This document shows, piece after piece, positions 62,856 through 64,000 of a stretch of DNA of 64,000 nucleotides; within the stretch, counting starts at the first letter, position 1; each line of letters opens with the position of its first letter. The DNA is taken from positions 186,001-250,000 of the forward strand of contig NZ_VFWX01000007.1 in assembly GCF_006442965.1 (NCBI RefSeq), given 5' to 3'. Under the pieces are notes generated by a model, which was not told the origin of the DNA, searched no databases, and was given only the letters and a program-made list of their open reading frames with translations. The DNA comes from Mesorhizobium sp. CU3 (lineage in GTDB: Bacteria > Pseudomonadota > Alphaproteobacteria > Rhizobiales > Rhizobiaceae). The position numbers and the translations under genes are program-made.

Positions 62856-64000
62856 GGCAGTTTCCACGGATCCGCCACTCTCGGCCATACCGGTCGCGTC
62901 AGCTTGGTGTAATTCGTCACCGCCGGATTGCTCGGGTAGGAGCTCGGCGCCGCGACATAGATGATCTCGGCGGCGATCGGTTCGAAGCCGGCGTAGAAAT
63001 GGTTGGTCGATTTGATCAACAGGACGTCTTTCGACATCGGGTCGATGCCGATGTTGGAAAAGATATCCGGCTCGAAGGTCTGGGTGCGGTTGGTGTTGAG
63101 GATGACATCTACGTCGGTGCCTTCGATGCGCACCACGGCCGACGGTCCCAAAGTCACCCGGCTCGGGCCGAAGCTTTGCCAACCTTCATTGGCCGTCTTC
63201 AGCACGATCACGCGCGCGTCGATCGGTTCGCCGGCCTGCGGGCCGGCCTTGCCGCCGAAACGGAGCTCGATGACGGCGCCTTCGCCGGCGGCGTGGCAGA
63301 AGGTCACCGCGATCGGATCCCAGATGGTCGCCACGCCGACATTACGGATGCCGCGTGAAAGCAATTCGCGCAGAACGTTGGTGCCGTCGCCCGGCACGCC
63401 ACCGCCAGGATTGTCCCAGATATCGGCGATGACCACCGGCTTGTCCCGGCGTTTCGCCTGTACGGCAAGCGCCTGCTCGATGCCGGCGGCGGCAGACAGC
63501 ATCGTCATCGCCGTCTTTTCGCGCATGGCGTAGAGCTCGCGCCCGAGCGTCTCGGCCAGCGCATCGCCCTTTACCTTGTCGTTGTCGGTAACGACCAGGA
63601 TGCGCGTGCCCATCTCCGGCACGTCGGCGGCCATGAAGCCATGGATGACCGAGATGGACAGCACACCATCCTTGCCGTGCAGCGCCTTGATCCTGTCGAC
63701 GAAGGAACGCATCGGCTCGCGGCTGGTCGGCAGCACCTGGATCATGCGGCAGTCGAAGGTCGAGATCACCGGCTTGATCTCGCCGCGCGCGGCAGCGAGG
63801 CCAAGCTCGACGACATGCTCGCCGCGCTCGTAGAAATCGGTGTGCGGGAATTCGAGGAAATAAGCCATGACGTTGCAAGCCGCGACGCGCTTCGGCGTCA
63901 GGTGGCTGTGCGGATCGAATTCCGAAGCGATCACCACATTCGGCCCGACGATGGCGCGCACGCGCTCCAGCAGGTCGCCTTCGCAATCGTCATAGGCTTG
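62777..64000 (-). CDS. M81 family metallopeptidase (MlrC-like), partial at right edge
   Basis: The 5' end of the gene lies beyond position 64000. The visible 407 residues include VGPNVVIASEFDPHSHLTPKRV and EFPHTDFYERG, the zinc-binding Asp-x-His and second His of the microcystinase C family. The typical end KSTNHFYAGFEPIAAEIIYVA, then PVWPRVADPW, is followed by about 27 residues (KLPISLLVGEMPGRAEGG...) encoded by the A' and B' arms of the nested element, and the TAG stop falls in the B' end at 62777-62779. The family C-terminus would normally end near PVWPRVADPW, so the tail is an addition. M81 proteins open cyclic peptides or related amides; the physiological substrate is unknown. Confidence 0.85.
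   Translation of the reverse strand, partial: QAYDDCEGDLLERVRAIVGPNVVIASEFDPHSHLTPKRVAACNVMAYFLEFPHTDFYERGEHVVELGLAAARGEIKPVISTFDCRMIQVLPTSREPMRSFVDRIKALHGKDGVLSISVIHGFMAADVPEMGTRILVVTDNDKVKGDALAETLGRELYAMREKTAMTMLSAAAGIEQALAVQAKRRDKPVVIADIWDNPGGGVPGDGTNVLRELLSRGIRNVGVATIWDPIAVTFCHAAGEGAVIELRFGGKAGPQAGEPIDARVIVLKTANEGWQSFGPSRVTLGPSAVVRIEGTDVDVILNTNRTQTFEPDIFSNIGIDPMSKDVLLIKSTNHFYAGFEPIAAEIIYVAAPSSYPSNPAVTNYTKLTRPVWPRVADPWKLPISLLVGEMPGRAEGGAVPPTRPSSF

Overview
The window is chromosomal DNA of a high-GC alphaproteobacterium. Gene content and style point to Hyphomicrobiales, most like Mesorhizobium or a close relative in the Phyllobacteriaceae; this is inference from gene content, a MucR/Ros regulator, CtrA-type boxes, the hemC-hemD-Mic60-hemY block and the families of intergenic palindromes, not from a database search. 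No rRNA, tRNA, prophage, classical insertion sequence or CRISPR array was found. Nearly all genes are housekeeping or conserved accessory genes.

Layout. 1-6.7 kb: end of an amino-acid ABC permease, a methyltransferase, leuC with a strong terminator, two paralogous membrane diguanylate cyclases, a small secreted protein and an MliC-like lipoprotein. 7-12.3 kb: sdhC-sdhD-sdhA-(DUF3052-like)-sdhB, then a coupled nucleotidyltransferase/YceH pair. 12.3-16.6 kb: OsmC, a small membrane protein coupled to a YCII protein, a TerB-like protein, a UbiH-family hydroxylase and TesB. 16.6-18.8 kb: glnK-amtB behind a sigma-54-like promoter and followed by twin terminators. 19-26.4 kb: ftsK behind a CtrA-like box, a LolA-like carrier with a Tat-like signal, xthA, a cyclic-nucleotide-binding protein, an OmpR-type regulator, an L,D-transpeptidase and a DUF1127 protein. 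26.5-31.5 kb: LysR regulator, DUF1761, a methyltransferase, EVE, YciI, gpsA and tsaD. 31.7-37.7 kb: hemC, hemD, alphaproteobacterial Mic60, hemY, TerB and a class I amidotransferase. 37.8-42.5 kb: HD-GYP phosphodiesterase, MFS exporter, aminotransferase and mucR. 42.7-48.3 kb: a minus-strand sugar catabolic cluster (GH15 glucosidase, gnd, zwf, ROK glucokinase). 48.4-52.9 kb: a complete ribose-type sugar ABC importer, divergent from that cluster. 52.9-64 kb: ppa, GNAT, two TPM-domain proteins, lemA, a small membrane protein, pdxY, DUF429, carbonic anhydrase, an NTF2-like secreted protein, an M3 oligopeptidase, and an M81/MlrC peptidase running off the right edge.

The most unusual signal is the intergenic repeat population. 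At least five families of palindromic, MITE-like elements are scattered through the window (named A, B, D, E and P here). One locus at 62221-62855 is a nested double inverted repeat, A-B-[GIY-YIG gene]-B'-A', whose GIY-YIG gene is broken by a frameshift. The short B copies elsewhere have the same ends without cargo, so the GIY-YIG gene may be, or may have been, the mobility gene of this family. Several elements also supply the start region or stop codon of neighbouring proteins (TPM protein, MlrC peptidase, an 83-residue membrane protein), which resembles the in-frame palindromic elements of Rickettsia.
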